NCBI RefSeq assembly: GCF_002007205.1
Contig: NZ_LAZS01000012.1
Coordinates: forward strand, 930,001-994,000
DNA length: 64,000 nt
Reading direction: 5' to 3'
Source of the DNA: Ensifer adhaerens
GTDB lineage: Bacteria; Pseudomonadota; Alphaproteobacteria; Rhizobiales; Rhizobiaceae
The first letter of the stretch is position 1. Each line of letters opens with the position of its first letter. The position numbers and the translations under genes were made by a program. The notes below the pieces were generated by a model. The model searched no databases. It saw only the letters and a list, made by a program, of their open reading frames with translations, and was not told where the DNA came from. Positions 8,112 to 17,172 of this stretch are shown here, one piece after another.

Positions 8112-9083
8112 CTACAGGTTCTCGTTAGTGATCATTGACGACGAGCTTCTGTGAAGGGGATGACGCAGGTCGTCATGCGGCCTGAAGAAGTAGCGGCGCG
8201 CCACGTCGAGATAGCCGTTATAGACGAGCCCGCCGTTGATCAACACAAGCGTCTGCTTGTGCCGTTGGTAAAGCGCCGGGATCCGGTACCAGGGAACACC
8301 CGGCCGCTGGTGGTGGAGGACATGCAGGTTGTTGTAGAGAAACAACAAACCAAAGAGCGTGCTGTTTTCGACGATCGCTGTGCGCTCGTCGTGATGATCG
8401 GCGTAACGGTGCTCCGCATAGGAGCGCAACCGGGTTAGGGCGGCGCCAACATAGACAAAGCCGAAGAGGTAGAGCCACAGAGGCATGCCGCAGACGGCGA
8501 TGACCCAGACCAGAACGGCGGCTACGCCGATCGCGTGACGGATCCAGAAGTTCCTGCGGGCTCGGTCCCCCTTAAGGACGACTGCTGCCTCCTGCGCCAA
8601 GAAGCTGACGATCATCACCAGCGGACCCAGGGTCAGCCGCCCGAACAAGGTGCTGTTCCACCTGGCCAGAGACCGCCCGACGCGGCCCAGCCGATCCCAG
8701 GCTGCCTGGGTGAGATAGGATGACTCCGGGTCCTCTATGGGATCCGTCAGATGTTCGTCGCGGTGATGGGTCAAGTGGCCTTCGCGGTAGATCGCATAGG
8801 GCAGCCAAAGCGACAGCGGCGGCCAGCCGATGGCGTCGTTGATGCTCCGATTTCGGGTTGGATGGCCATGGATGATCTCATGCTGCAGCGATCCATGCCA
8901 GGCAATCAGCCATCCGCCGAGCGCGATGCCAACTGCAAGGGGGAGCGATTGCCAAAACCAGGTAACCCCAAGAAAGCCGCCATAAATGACAAGCGCGAGC
9001 ACGACGGTCTGCCACTCAATACGGGTGATGCTGGAGAGGGACGATTGCGACGGAAGGTCTTCTGAAGACCGAGAATTGGACAT
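8112..9083 (-). CDS. Membrane fatty acid desaturase family protein
   Basis: Integral-membrane di-iron desaturase/hydroxylase of 323 residues. The three histidine boxes are present: HGSLQHEIIHGH (residues 63-74), HLTHHRDEH (103-111) and HVLHHQRPG near residue 265, separated by hydrophobic membrane segments. This arrangement is shared by acyl-lipid desaturases and by carotene hydroxylases/ketolases; the EDPESSYLTQ segment after box 2 is common in the rhizobial acyl desaturase group. It is transcribed alone, divergently from the ABC transporter operon at 9325, with 240 bp of AT-richer DNA between. The substrate cannot be told from sequence. Confidence 0.85.
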   Translation of the reverse strand: MSNSRSSEDLPSQSSLSSITRIEWQTVVLALVIYGGFLGVTWFWQSLPLAVGIALGGWLIAWHGSLQHEIIHGHPTRNRSINDAIGWPPLSLWLPYAIYREGHLTHHRDEHLTDPIEDPESSYLTQAAWDRLGRVGRSLARWNSTLFGRLTLGPLVMIVSFLAQEAAVVLKGDRARRNFWIRHAIGVAAVLVWVIAVCGMPLWLYLFGFVYVGAALTRLRSYAEHRYADHHDERTAIVENSTLFGLLFLYNNLHVLHHQRPGVPWYRIPALYQRHKQTLVLINGGLVYNGYLDVARRYFFRPHDDLRHPLHRSSSSMITNENL

Positions 9084-9324
9084 GTCGTGTTACCCGGAGA
9101 GCGAAAAAAGCAATAGAATTCAACCCCGAATATAATTGGGCTACACCGGAACCCGCGCCGCATGTCTTTGCAAGACGGCGCTGAAAAACGGAAAACTGGT
9201 TACGCCAGAAGGCCGAAACGTAAAATATTTATTCTATGTAATTTATATATTATTGGCTCTAATGCGTCCATCGAATTGACGCGCTATCCCTGCCCTGGAG
9301 AGCGCCAATCCTGGAGGACATGCC

Positions 9325-10887
9325 ATGACATTCAACCCCACGCGCCGGCAGGTACTTGTCGGCGGCGCTTCCCTCGCGACGATCGTTGCGCTTGGCGGCG
9401 TCCATCCGGCCTTTGCTGGCGCCGATCGCGCCAAGATCACCGTGCGCGTCGAAAAGGATCTCTCGAACCTCGATCCGGCCAATCGATCCGGTCCGATCGA
9501 CCTTAACGTCATCTGGTCGGTGCAGCAGGGACTGATCTCCTTCAAGCCCGGCTCGACCGAATGGGAATTGGATGCGGCCGAAGAACTGGAACAGGTGAGT
9601 GATACCGAAATCCGCTTCAAGCTGCGCAGTGGCCTCGCCTTCACCGGCGGCTACGGGGACCTGACGGCAGAGGACGTGAAATTCTCCTTTGAACGCTTCA
9701 TCAAGCCGGATGCGGAAGGCAAGCCCGTCACCTACGCGAAGGACTGGTCGTCGCTCGATCGCGTCGAGGTGACTGCTCCGCTCGAGGGACGGATCATCCT
9801 CAAGAATCCGGCGCCGGCGCTCTATACGATCGCGCTTGCCGACGGTTCCGGCCGCATCGTCTCGAAGAAGGCTTTCGAAGCACTCGGCAAGGATATCGCC
9901 ACGAAGCTCATCGGCAGCGGACCCTACGTGCTCAAGGAATGGACGCCGCGTGAACAGTTCGTGCTTGAGATCAACCCGGACTACAAGGGACCGATCAAGG
10001 CGCATTTCCATCAGATCGTCGGCAAGCCGATCGGTGAGCAGAAGACCGCCGAAATCGCCTTCAAGTCCGGCGAGATCGACTTCACCGCGATCGATCCCGA
10101 AAACGGAAAGTCGCTCGCGGCGCTGCCGGATGCGAGCATCACCGAGATCCCGGCGATCGACTATGTCTGGTTCGGCCCGAACATCGAGAAGGCGCCGTTC
10201 GACGATATCCGCGTGCGTCAGGCCATCCGCTATGCCGTCGATATCGATGCCATCCTGCAGGGCGCCTATTCCGGCCTTTATCCGCGCGCCGACGCTCTGC
10301 TTGCTCCGAGCCTGCTCGGCCACTGGAAGGACGCGCCGGTCCATGCCCGTGACCTCGAAAAGGCGCAGGCGCTGCTTGCTGAGGCGGGTCACGCCGACGG
10401 CTTCAAGACGAAGCTCACCATCGAAGCCAATGCCCGCTATGAGGCGATCGCCCAGATCATCCAGGCAAACCTTGCCGAAGTGGGTATCGAGGTCGAGATC
10501 GAAGCGTTGGAATCGGCCGCCTACTGGGCACTCGGCGAAAACGACGCCAGCAAGGACCTCGAACTTTCGCTCATCAAGTTCAACGGCAAGTTCGACCCGG
10601 GCTTCCAGACACAATGGTTCACCTCGGCGCAAGTCGGCCAGTGGAACTGGCAACGCTGGAAGAATGCCGATTTCGATGCCTTGCACGAAAAAGGCGGCGT
10701 GACCGTCGATCCGGCCGAGCGCGAGAAGATCTACATCGAAGCGCAGAAGCTGCTCGACGAATCGGCTGCCTTCATCTGGATCACCCACAACCTCAACGCG
10801 TTCGCTTCGCGAAAGTGGCTGAAACCCGGCGTCCTGCCGAACGGCAACAACTGGCTTTACACCGCCTTTACGCAAGCGACGGCTTGA
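9325..10887 (+). CDS. ABC transporter substrate-binding protein, family 5 (DppA/OppA type)
   Basis: Periplasmic binding protein of 520 residues for a peptide-like or other small organic solute. The N-terminus is a Tat-like or Sec signal (RRQVLVGGASLATIVALGG, cleavage near HPAFAG). The SBP_bac_5 signature region, GGYGDLTAEDVKFSFERFIK, is clear, as is the closing hinge part QAIRYAVDIDAIL. A TGGAGGA ribosome site lies 6 bp before the ATG. It begins an operon with two permeases and two ATPases. Family 5 proteins carry peptides, opines, glutathione, nickel or sugars, so the substrate is open. Confidence 0.9.
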   Translation: MTFNPTRRQVLVGGASLATIVALGGVHPAFAGADRAKITVRVEKDLSNLDPANRSGPIDLNVIWSVQQGLISFKPGSTEWELDAAEELEQVSDTEIRFKLRSGLAFTGGYGDLTAEDVKFSFERFIKPDAEGKPVTYAKDWSSLDRVEVTAPLEGRIILKNPAPALYTIALADGSGRIVSKKAFEALGKDIATKLIGSGPYVLKEWTPREQFVLEINPDYKGPIKAHFHQIVGKPIGEQKTAEIAFKSGEIDFTAIDPENGKSLAALPDASITEIPAIDYVWFGPNIEKAPFDDIRVRQAIRYAVDIDAILQGAYSGLYPRADALLAPSLLGHWKDAPVHARDLEKAQALLAEAGHADGFKTKLTIEANARYEAIAQIIQANLAEVGIEVEIEALESAAYWALGENDASKDLELSLIKFNGKFDPGFQTQWFTSAQVGQWNWQRWKNADFDALHEKGGVTVDPAEREKIYIEAQKLLDESAAFIWITHNLNAFASRKWLKPGVLPNGNNWLYTAFTQATA

Positions 10888-10929
10888 TCCGGTGGCTGCT
10901 TGCGTTGCGACAGAAGGGGATGCGCTACG

Positions 10930-11907
10930 ATGAGGAGCGCGTCCCTGCAAATCCACCTCGGCTTCAAGCTGGCGACGGCGGCACTTGCCGTTGCCGGTTC
11001 CGTCGTGCTCCTGATGGCCCTGACGCGGCTGATCCCCGGGGATCCCGCAACCGTGATCCTCGGGTCGCGCGCAACGCCTGAAGCGGTCGCGGCACTCAAT
11101 GCCCGCATCGGCCTCGACAAGCCGCTGATCGAACAGGTTTTCAGCTTCTTCGGCAAGGTCGCCTCCGGCGATCTCGGAGAGGACGTCTTCAACGGGCGGC
11201 CGGTCCTCAGCCTAGTTCTGAATGCGCTGCCGAACACGGCTGCGGTTGCGGTCGCAGCAATGCTGTGCGCCGTAGCACTCGGCGTGCCGTTGGCGCTCTT
11301 CAGCGCCCGCTGGCCGGGCGGCAAGACAGATCGAATGGTCGCGTTCCTGAGTGTCGGCTTCATTTCGACGCCGAGTTTCGTCGTATCGGTCTTCCTGCTG
11401 ATGGTGTTTTCCGTGCACCTGCGCTGGTTTCCAGTGCTGGGCGCCGGCGAAAGCGGCGACCTCGGCGACCAGCTTTGGCATCTCGTATTGCCGACGGCAG
11501 CGCTCGCGGCCGGATGGGTCGGTTACATCGCCCGGCTCCTGCGCTCGTCGCTGCTCGAGATCCTCGGGGAAAACCACGTTCGTACGTTGCGTGCCTATGG
11601 TGTCAGCGAAACCAAGATCCTGATGAAATATGCACTCAAGCCGGCGATCCTGCCGACCCTGGCGGTGCTAGGCATGGGTTTCGGCGAACTCCTCGGCGGC
11701 GCGGTGTTTGCCGAGGTGATCTTCAACCGCCCGGGCCTCGGCTCGCTGATCTACGACGCCATTCGCACCCGCAACTATCCGGTCGTCCAGGGCGGCGTCT
11801 TCGTCATCGTCATGCTCTATGTGCTGACCAATCTGGTCGCCGACCTCTCCCAGAGCCTGATCGATCCACGCGAACGCGCCCGCCTTACCTCTGGTCGGGG
11901 ACACTGA
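10930..11907 (+). CDS. ABC transporter permease, DppB type
   Basis: Inner-membrane permease of 325 residues with about six membrane segments. It has the DppB N-terminal signature (LTRLIPGDPATVILGSRATP) and an EAA loop (TLRAYGVSETKILMKYALKP) that contacts the ATPase. A frame start at TTG 10900 is possible, but ATG 10930, 10 bp after GAAGGGG, gives the normal N-terminus for the family. It is the second gene of the Dpp-like operon; the next permease starts 1 bp after its stop. Confidence 0.9.
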   Translation: MRSASLQIHLGFKLATAALAVAGSVVLLMALTRLIPGDPATVILGSRATPEAVAALNARIGLDKPLIEQVFSFFGKVASGDLGEDVFNGRPVLSLVLNALPNTAAVAVAAMLCAVALGVPLALFSARWPGGKTDRMVAFLSVGFISTPSFVVSVFLLMVFSVHLRWFPVLGAGESGDLGDQLWHLVLPTAALAAGWVGYIARLLRSSLLEILGENHVRTLRAYGVSETKILMKYALKPAILPTLAVLGMGFGELLGGAVFAEVIFNRPGLGSLIYDAIRTRNYPVVQGGVFVIVMLYVLTNLVADLSQSLIDPRERARLTSGRGH

Positions 11908-11908
11908 G

Positions 11909-12742
11909 ATGCAGGCCTTCATCGCTCTTTCCCGTCGCCCGGGCGGCACGTTTGCAATGCTTGCGGTGACGCTTCTCTGTCTGGTTGCGATCGCCGCACC
12001 GTTGATTGCGCCCTATGCCCCGAACGCAATTGCGCCGGCGAACCGGCTGATGGAGCCGTCGTGGCAGCACTTGCTTGGAACGGACCATCTCGGTCGCGAC
12101 ATCCTCAGCCGTCTGATTTATGGCGCACGGGTGGCGCTCGGCATTTCGCTCTCGGTCATTGCCATTTCCCTGAGCACCGGCGTCGCTCTCGGCATTGCGG
12201 CCGCCCTTTCGCCGCGTGCAATCGATCTCGCCGTGGTCGGCGTCTTCGACATCGTGACTTCGTTTCCCAGCATTATCCTGGCCTTGGCATTGGTGGCCGT
12301 GTTCGGCCCTGGCCTCGGCAATGTCGTGCTGCTTGTCAGCATCGTTTTCATTCCCCATTTCGGCCGGGTTGCCCGCGCCCAGACGATCGCCATTCGCAAC
12401 AGTCCCTTCATCGAGGCCGAAAAAGTGCTCGGGGCAGAGACCTGGCGGGTCGTGCTGCATCACGTAACACCGAACATCATCGGTCCGATCTTCGTGCTGG
12501 CCTGCATGGATATCCCTGTCGTCATCACCATCGAGGCGGGCCTAAGTTTTCTCGGGCTTGGCGTGCGCCCGCCGCTTGCAAGCTGGGGCAACCTCTTGAA
12601 TGACGGCTATACCTATCTCGACCAGTCGGTGTGGCTCGCGACCTTTTCCGGGCTGGCGCTTGTGCTTGCGACCCTTGGCTTCGCGCTTCTCGGCGAGGCC
12701 TTGCGCGACACGCTCGACCCGAAGCTGAGGAAAGCGCTTTGA
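11909..12742 (+). CDS. ABC transporter permease, DppC type
   Basis: Second permease of 277 residues. The DppC signature HLLGTDHLGRDILSRLIYGAR is present, followed by the EAA loop EAEKVLGAETWRVVLHHVTP and the GLSFLGLGVRPPLASWGNLL segment typical of this subfamily. It pairs with the upstream DppB-type subunit to form the membrane pore. The stop overlaps the TTG start of the first ATPase by 4 bp. Confidence 0.9.
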   Translation: MQAFIALSRRPGGTFAMLAVTLLCLVAIAAPLIAPYAPNAIAPANRLMEPSWQHLLGTDHLGRDILSRLIYGARVALGISLSVIAISLSTGVALGIAAALSPRAIDLAVVGVFDIVTSFPSIILALALVAVFGPGLGNVVLLVSIVFIPHFGRVARAQTIAIRNSPFIEAEKVLGAETWRVVLHHVTPNIIGPIFVLACMDIPVVITIEAGLSFLGLGVRPPLASWGNLLNDGYTYLDQSVWLATFSGLALVLATLGFALLGEALRDTLDPKLRKAL

Positions 12743-13713
12743 CCCAGGCCCTTCTCGCAATCGAAGACCTGCACGTGTCTTACCGCGGCCATGACAGCAC
12801 GGCGCACATCCTCGACGGCGTCGATATCACCATCGGCCGCGGGCAGTCCGTCGGCCTCGTCGGCGAAAGCGGCAGCGGCAAATCGACGGTCGCATTCGCC
12901 CTGCTCGGGCTGCTTGGAGACAACGCGGAGGTTTCCACGCGTCGAGCCGCCTTCGATGGACGCGAAACGAGCCTCGGCATGGACGAGGCCACGGCGCTCC
13001 GCGGCACCGACATCGCGATGATCTTCCAGGATCCGATGACCGCGCTCAATCCGATGTTCACCATCGGAACACAGCTCGTCGATATCCAGCGCCGGCGCTT
13101 CCCCCGCCAAAGCCGCCGCAGCCTCTGGGCCCGTGCGGAAACAATGCTTGCCGATGTCGGCGTGCCGGATGTGGCAGCGCGCATGCACCGCTACCCGCAC
13201 GAGTTCTCGGGCGGCATGCGCCAGCGCGTGGTGATCGCCATGGCACTCCTGGTCGAACCGAAGCTGTTGATTGCCGACGAGCCGACGACCGCGCTCGATG
13301 CGACGATCGAAGCGCAAGTGGTCGAGGTGCTGGACCGGCTGCGACAGCGCACATCCGCCTCGATGCTGGTGGTCAGCCACAGCATGGGCCTGATCGCCGA
13401 ACTCTGCGACAGCGTGATCGTCATGTATGCGGGCACGGTTGTGGAACACGGGCCCGTGCATGTCGTCTTCAGCCGCCCGCGCCATCCTTACACCCGTGCC
13501 CTGCTCGCCTGCGAGATCGATCCCTATGCGGCCTTCGATCTCTCGCAGGATCTGGCAACAATTCCCGGCACCGTGCCCGATCCTGCTTTCCGTCCCCAGG
13601 GCTGCATTTTTGCCAGCCGTTGTCCTGCCCGACACGACCGCTGCAGTGAAAGGCCGCCTCGGCGGCAGACGGGAGAGGGGCGAACCTATTCCTGCTGGCA
13701 GGAGGCTGCGTAA
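12739..13713 (+). CDS. ABC transporter ATP-binding protein, DppD type
   Basis: Cytoplasmic ATPase of 324 residues. Visible motifs are Walker A (GESGSGKST), the ABC signature (SGGMRQR), Walker B (LLIADEPTTALD) and the oligopeptide-transporter C-terminal domain with its Cys cluster (CIFASRCPARHDRC), which in this family can bind an iron-sulfur cluster. The frame is open for 36 codons upstream inside the permease gene; I place the start at TTG 12739, which overlaps the permease stop (TTGA) and begins at the expected TQALLAIEDL. It works as a heterodimer with the next gene product. Confidence 0.9.
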   Translation: MTQALLAIEDLHVSYRGHDSTAHILDGVDITIGRGQSVGLVGESGSGKSTVAFALLGLLGDNAEVSTRRAAFDGRETSLGMDEATALRGTDIAMIFQDPMTALNPMFTIGTQLVDIQRRRFPRQSRRSLWARAETMLADVGVPDVAARMHRYPHEFSGGMRQRVVIAMALLVEPKLLIADEPTTALDATIEAQVVEVLDRLRQRTSASMLVVSHSMGLIAELCDSVIVMYAGTVVEHGPVHVVFSRPRHPYTRALLACEIDPYAAFDLSQDLATIPGTVPDPAFRPQGCIFASRCPARHDRCSERPPRRQTGEGRTYSCWQEAA

Positions 13714-14684
13714 TGGCCCACCCCGTCCTAACCCTCGACAACGCGGTGGTGCGCTACGATCGGCTCACCGCCGTCGACAACATCTCGCTCGAACTGCGGC
13801 GAGGCGAAACCCTTGGGCTCATCGGTGAAAGCGGTTGCGGCAAGTCCTCGATCGCCCGCGCCATCGTCGGGCTGCAGCCGCTTGCCGAAGGTACGCTCGC
13901 CGTGGAGGGCGAGACACTGAAGGATGCTTCCAGGCAACGCCGCCTCATCCTGCAGCGTCGGATCCAGCTCCTGTTTCAGGATCCCGTCGCATCCCTTTCG
14001 CCTCGACTGACGGTCCGAGCCTTGCTCAGCGAGCCCCTGAAGATCCGCAACGCCTTCACGGCCGAGAACTGGGGGCGGATCGTGGCCCTGGCCGAGAGCA
14101 TTGGGCTTGGCGAGCAGCTTCTCTCTCGCTATCCCCATCAACTCAGTGGCGGGCAGGCGCGGCGGGTGGCTCTGATCCGCGTGCTTGCGGCCGAACCGTC
14201 CATCATCGTCGCCGACGAACCGACCGCCGGCCTCGACATCTCGGTGCAAGGCGATCTTTTGAACCTTCTGCGAGCGCTCAAGGATCACCTGGGCCTCAGC
14301 TATCTGCTGATCTCCCACAATCTCAACGTCATCGGGCGGGTCGCGGATCGGGTCGCCGTCATGTATCTCGGACGGATCGTCGAGAGCGGGCCGACCGCCG
14401 CTTTGTTTCGCGGCCCCGCGCATCCCTATACCCAAGCGCTTCTTTCGGCCAATCTGACGCTCGATCCCAGCCGCCGACACGAACGAATCGTGCTTTCCGG
14501 AGAATTGCCGAGCCCCGCCCATCCACCGGCCGGATGCCGGTTCCACAGCCGCTGTCCCCTGGTGCAGCCGAAATGCGCCACGGAAGCCCCTGCCCTTCGG
14601 ACCGACGAAGACGGACGCGCTGTCGCCTGTCACTTTCCGCTGGCCGCAAGGCCGGCCGTCATCCCTCAGGCGATAGCAGGGTAG
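13713..14684 (+). CDS. ABC transporter ATP-binding protein, DppF type
   Basis: Second ATPase of 323 residues, with Walker A GESGCGKSS, signature LSGGQARR, Walker B IIVADEPTAGLD and the C-terminal CRFHSRCPLVQPKC motif. The ATG overlaps the stop of the first ATPase by one base (TAATG). The signature reads SGGQARR rather than the usual SGGQRQR, a small deviation that leaves the SGGQ core intact. Its last 19 bp overlap, on the opposite strand, the end of the PhnD-like gene. Confidence 0.9.
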   Translation: MAHPVLTLDNAVVRYDRLTAVDNISLELRRGETLGLIGESGCGKSSIARAIVGLQPLAEGTLAVEGETLKDASRQRRLILQRRIQLLFQDPVASLSPRLTVRALLSEPLKIRNAFTAENWGRIVALAESIGLGEQLLSRYPHQLSGGQARRVALIRVLAAEPSIIVADEPTAGLDISVQGDLLNLLRALKDHLGLSYLLISHNLNVIGRVADRVAVMYLGRIVESGPTAALFRGPAHPYTQALLSANLTLDPSRRHERIVLSGELPSPAHPPAGCRFHSRCPLVQPKCATEAPALRTDEDGRAVACHFPLAARPAVIPQAIAG

Positions 14685-15472
14685 CCATGGCGTGCAGCGT
14701 CTCGATCAAGCTCGGCCAACGTCTCGTAGTCGGAATCGCCGAGGAGGCTGATGCCTCTGAGCGAGAGCGTGTCGCAGACACCGCCGAATTCAGGATCGGC
14801 GATCGTCTCGGCCAGTGCGCGCCGCAGGATCATGAGGTCTTTGGCCGAGGTCGAGGCGGATGTGATGAAGGGCAGTCCGGGTCCCTTCGTCGTCTCCGCG
14901 AGAACACGGACCCCGGCCACGCGGTCGGGATCGAAGCGCAGCGTGTTGCCGAACGTAACGCAGTCGATTGCCGCGACGTCGGCCGCGCCGCTCGCTACGG
15001 CATCGATGCTTGCCCGGTGCCCGCCGGTCTCGATGACCGACGAGAAGAAGCGGCCGCCGATCGCATGCGGCGCCACCGCGGCCCGAAACAGGTTGTAGCC
15101 GGAATTGCTGCCCGGCTCGTTGATCGCCGCGCGCATGCCGCGCAGATCGCCGAGCGAGCCGGCCGACGACCGGGCATTGACGATGATGAAGCTGCATTTG
15201 AGCGGGCCGTCGCAGCCAGGCAAGCCGTAAACGGGCGTCGCCACCAGTTGCACCTTCCCGCGCAGGTGCTGGACATAGGGATATCCGCAGGTCTGGCCGA
15301 ACAGCAGGTCCGGACGGAACCACGCCTCGTTGTAGGCGACGGTTTCGTCGAGCGCCCGGGGCGCATCAACCCCGTATTCACGCAACCGTTCCCCCAGTGC
15401 TTCCCAAAACAGCCGCGTCGCCTCCTCGACCGGCGGCGGGCTGACATACATGGCGAGGCTGGCGAGAAGCAT
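14666..15472 (-). CDS. PhnD-like substrate-binding protein without signal peptide
   Basis: A 268-residue protein of the phosphate/phosphonate-binding (PhnD, COG3221-type) fold: LFGQTCGYPYVQHLRGKVQL, INEPGSNSGYNLFRAA and DVAAIDCVTFGNTLRF are the typical ligand-loop blocks. There is no leader; it starts MLLASLAMYVSPPP, directly at the first strand, so it is probably cytosolic and not a classical periplasmic receptor. It lies within a transporter/redox locus, divergent from the flavoprotein gene and overlapping the end of the DppF gene. It could act as a ligand sensor or a second binding protein; nothing in the sequence decides this. Confidence 0.75.
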   Translation of the reverse strand: MLLASLAMYVSPPPVEEATRLFWEALGERLREYGVDAPRALDETVAYNEAWFRPDLLFGQTCGYPYVQHLRGKVQLVATPVYGLPGCDGPLKCSFIIVNARSSAGSLGDLRGMRAAINEPGSNSGYNLFRAAVAPHAIGGRFFSSVIETGGHRASIDAVASGAADVAAIDCVTFGNTLRFDPDRVAGVRVLAETTKGPGLPFITSASTSAKDLMILRRALAETIADPEFGGVCDTLSLRGISLLGDSDYETLAELDRDAARHGYPAIA

Positions 15473-15505
15473 GGATGGGCTCCGGGAGAAAACAACTCGA
15501 AAACT

Positions 15506-15520
15506 CTATGCATTGCATAG
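15506..15520. promoter_or_regulatory. Perfect 15-bp palindrome, probable operator
   Basis: CTATGCATTGCATAG is a perfect 7-1-7 inverted repeat in the 92-bp gap between the divergent PhnD-like and flavoprotein genes. It lies about 45 bp before the flavoprotein start and 34 bp before the PhnD-like start. Position and symmetry suit a dimeric repressor controlling both genes; the regulator is not identified. Confidence 0.5.
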
Positions 15521-15564
15521 ATTTAAATCGCAATGAGATTTCTTCGTCGAAAAGGTTGCCTGTC

Positions 15565-17172
15565 ATGAACGTGCCATTGCAAGGGTTAGATGAGACAACC
15601 GTCGCTGCCGTCGAAATCGCGTGCGACGTGCTCGTCATTGGAGGTGGTCCGGCAGGATGCTGGGCCGCCCTTGAAGCCGCATCCATCGGCGCGAAAGTCG
15701 TGCTGGTCGACAAAGGGTATTGCGGCAGCTCCGGCGCCACCGCCTCGGCCGGCACCCAGATCTGGTATGTGCCGCCGGATCCGGCGGAACGGGAGGTGGC
15801 CATGGCAAGCCGCGAGGCCATGGGCGGTTATCTGTCCGAGCGCTCCTGGATGGTCCCCGTGCTCGACAAGACCTTCGAGAGTGTCAATCGGTTGGCGGAC
15901 TGGGGCTACCCCTTCCCCCGCAACGACAACGGCGAAGAGCAGCGTATCTCGGTACAGGGCCCGGAATACATGCGGCTGATGCGGCGTCGGGTGAAAAATG
16001 CCGGGATCACCATCCTCGATCATCATCCGGCGACGCAACTGCTGACCTTGGAAGGGCGCGTCGTCGGCGCAGGCGGCCTGCGCCGCCAGGCGGGCGGGCA
16101 TTGGCTGGTGAAAGCCGGTGCAGTCGTGCTCGCCGCCGGCGGCTGCGCCTTCATGAGCAAGGCGCTCGGCTGCGACGTCTTGACCGGAGACGGCTATCTG
16201 ATGGGCGCGGAGGTCGGCGCCGAACTCTCGGGTATGGAATTTTCGTCGGCCTACGCGATTTCGCCCGCCTTCGCCTCGGTCACCAAGACCGCGCTTTACC
16301 GCTTCGCTCAGTTCTATCGGAAGGACCACAGCCTAATCGAGGGAGCGGGTTCGGCCCGTGGGCGCTCGATTATCGCCCGCACCTTGCTTTCGGAGCCGGT
16401 GTTTGCGCGGCTGGACCTTGCCGGGACTGACGAGGTCAAGGCGATCCTCAGGCGCGCGCAACCGAACTTCTTCGTTCCGTTCGATAGGCGCGACATAGAT
16501 CCCTTTACCGATTTCTTCGAAGTCAAGCTGAGGCTTGAAGGTACGGTCCGTGGTACAGGTGGATTGAGGCTGACTGGCCTCGACTGTTCAACGACTGTTC
16601 CGGGGCTTTACGCCGCTGGCGACAACGCCACCCGCGAGCCGATCTGCGGCGGGTTCACCGGCGGTGGCAGCCACAACGCGGCCTGGGCGATCGCGACCGG
16701 TGCCTTCGCTGGCGCGGCTGCCGCGGCCTATTCGTTGCAGCGGGTAAGCGCTACCGATTTCGGCCCGGCATGCATCGCGCTCCCTGATACGAAGGGCATC
16801 GACCCGGCAGAGATCATCAAAGCTGTTCAGGACGAGGTGTTCCCCCTCGACATCAATTACTTCCGCACGCATTCGGCCCTTTTGGCGTCTCTGAAGCGGC
16901 TGGACGCGCTTTGGGAAAACGTCGGACGGGCAACCGCTCTCAACGAGGATCATTCCCTCAACCTGCGGCAGGCGCAGGCCATGTTGGCAACGGCGCGTTT
17001 CATGTATCGCGCCGCACTTTCTCGTACCGAAACGCGCGGTATGCACAGACGGGAGGATTATCCGACACAGAACCCCGACCAACACCACAGGCTCATCCTG
17101 AGCGGCCTCGACCACATCGCCGTCCGGCAGGAAGCGGTCGATCCCGGCGCATACAAGGAAGCAGCAGAATGA
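15565..17172 (+). CDS. FAD-dependent oxidoreductase, fumarate reductase/AprA-like flavoprotein
   Basis: A 535-residue flavoprotein of the succinate dehydrogenase/fumarate reductase/adenylylsulfate reductase alpha group. The dinucleotide-binding GGGPAG (residues 26-31) is followed by ATASAGTQIW, and the C-terminal FAD-contact block GLYAAGDNATREPICGGFTG plus GGSHNAAWAIATG is complete. The frame opens at 15475, but ATG 15565 is preceded by GAAAAGG with 9-bp spacing and starts just ahead of the Rossmann strand. It overlaps the ferredoxin gene by 4 bp, an arrangement like AprA/AprB, so electrons probably pass between the two. The substrate is unknown; context suggests it processes the imported solute. 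Confidence 0.85.
   Translation: MNVPLQGLDETTVAAVEIACDVLVIGGGPAGCWAALEAASIGAKVVLVDKGYCGSSGATASAGTQIWYVPPDPAEREVAMASREAMGGYLSERSWMVPVLDKTFESVNRLADWGYPFPRNDNGEEQRISVQGPEYMRLMRRRVKNAGITILDHHPATQLLTLEGRVVGAGGLRRQAGGHWLVKAGAVVLAAGGCAFMSKALGCDVLTGDGYLMGAEVGAELSGMEFSSAYAISPAFASVTKTALYRFAQFYRKDHSLIEGAGSARGRSIIARTLLSEPVFARLDLAGTDEVKAILRRAQPNFFVPFDRRDIDPFTDFFEVKLRLEGTVRGTGGLRLTGLDCSTTVPGLYAAGDNATREPICGGFTGGGSHNAAWAIATGAFAGAAAAAYSLQRVSATDFGPACIALPDTKGIDPAEIIKAVQDEVFPLDINYFRTHSALLASLKRLDALWENVGRATALNEDHSLNLRQAQAMLATARFMYRAALSRTETRGMHRREDYPTQNPDQHHRLILSGLDHIAVRQEAVDPGAYKEAAE

Noticed and set aside
9259-10956. A 565-codon open frame on the minus strand.
   Set aside because: It is antisense to the family-5 binding protein gene, which has a signal peptide, family signature and ribosome site. 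Long antisense frames are expected in GC-rich DNA with strong codon bias.
13835-15520. A 561-codon plus-strand frame across the end of the DppF gene and the PhnD-like gene.
   Set aside because: It is an off-frame reading of the ATPase gene joined to an antisense reading of the PhnD-like gene.
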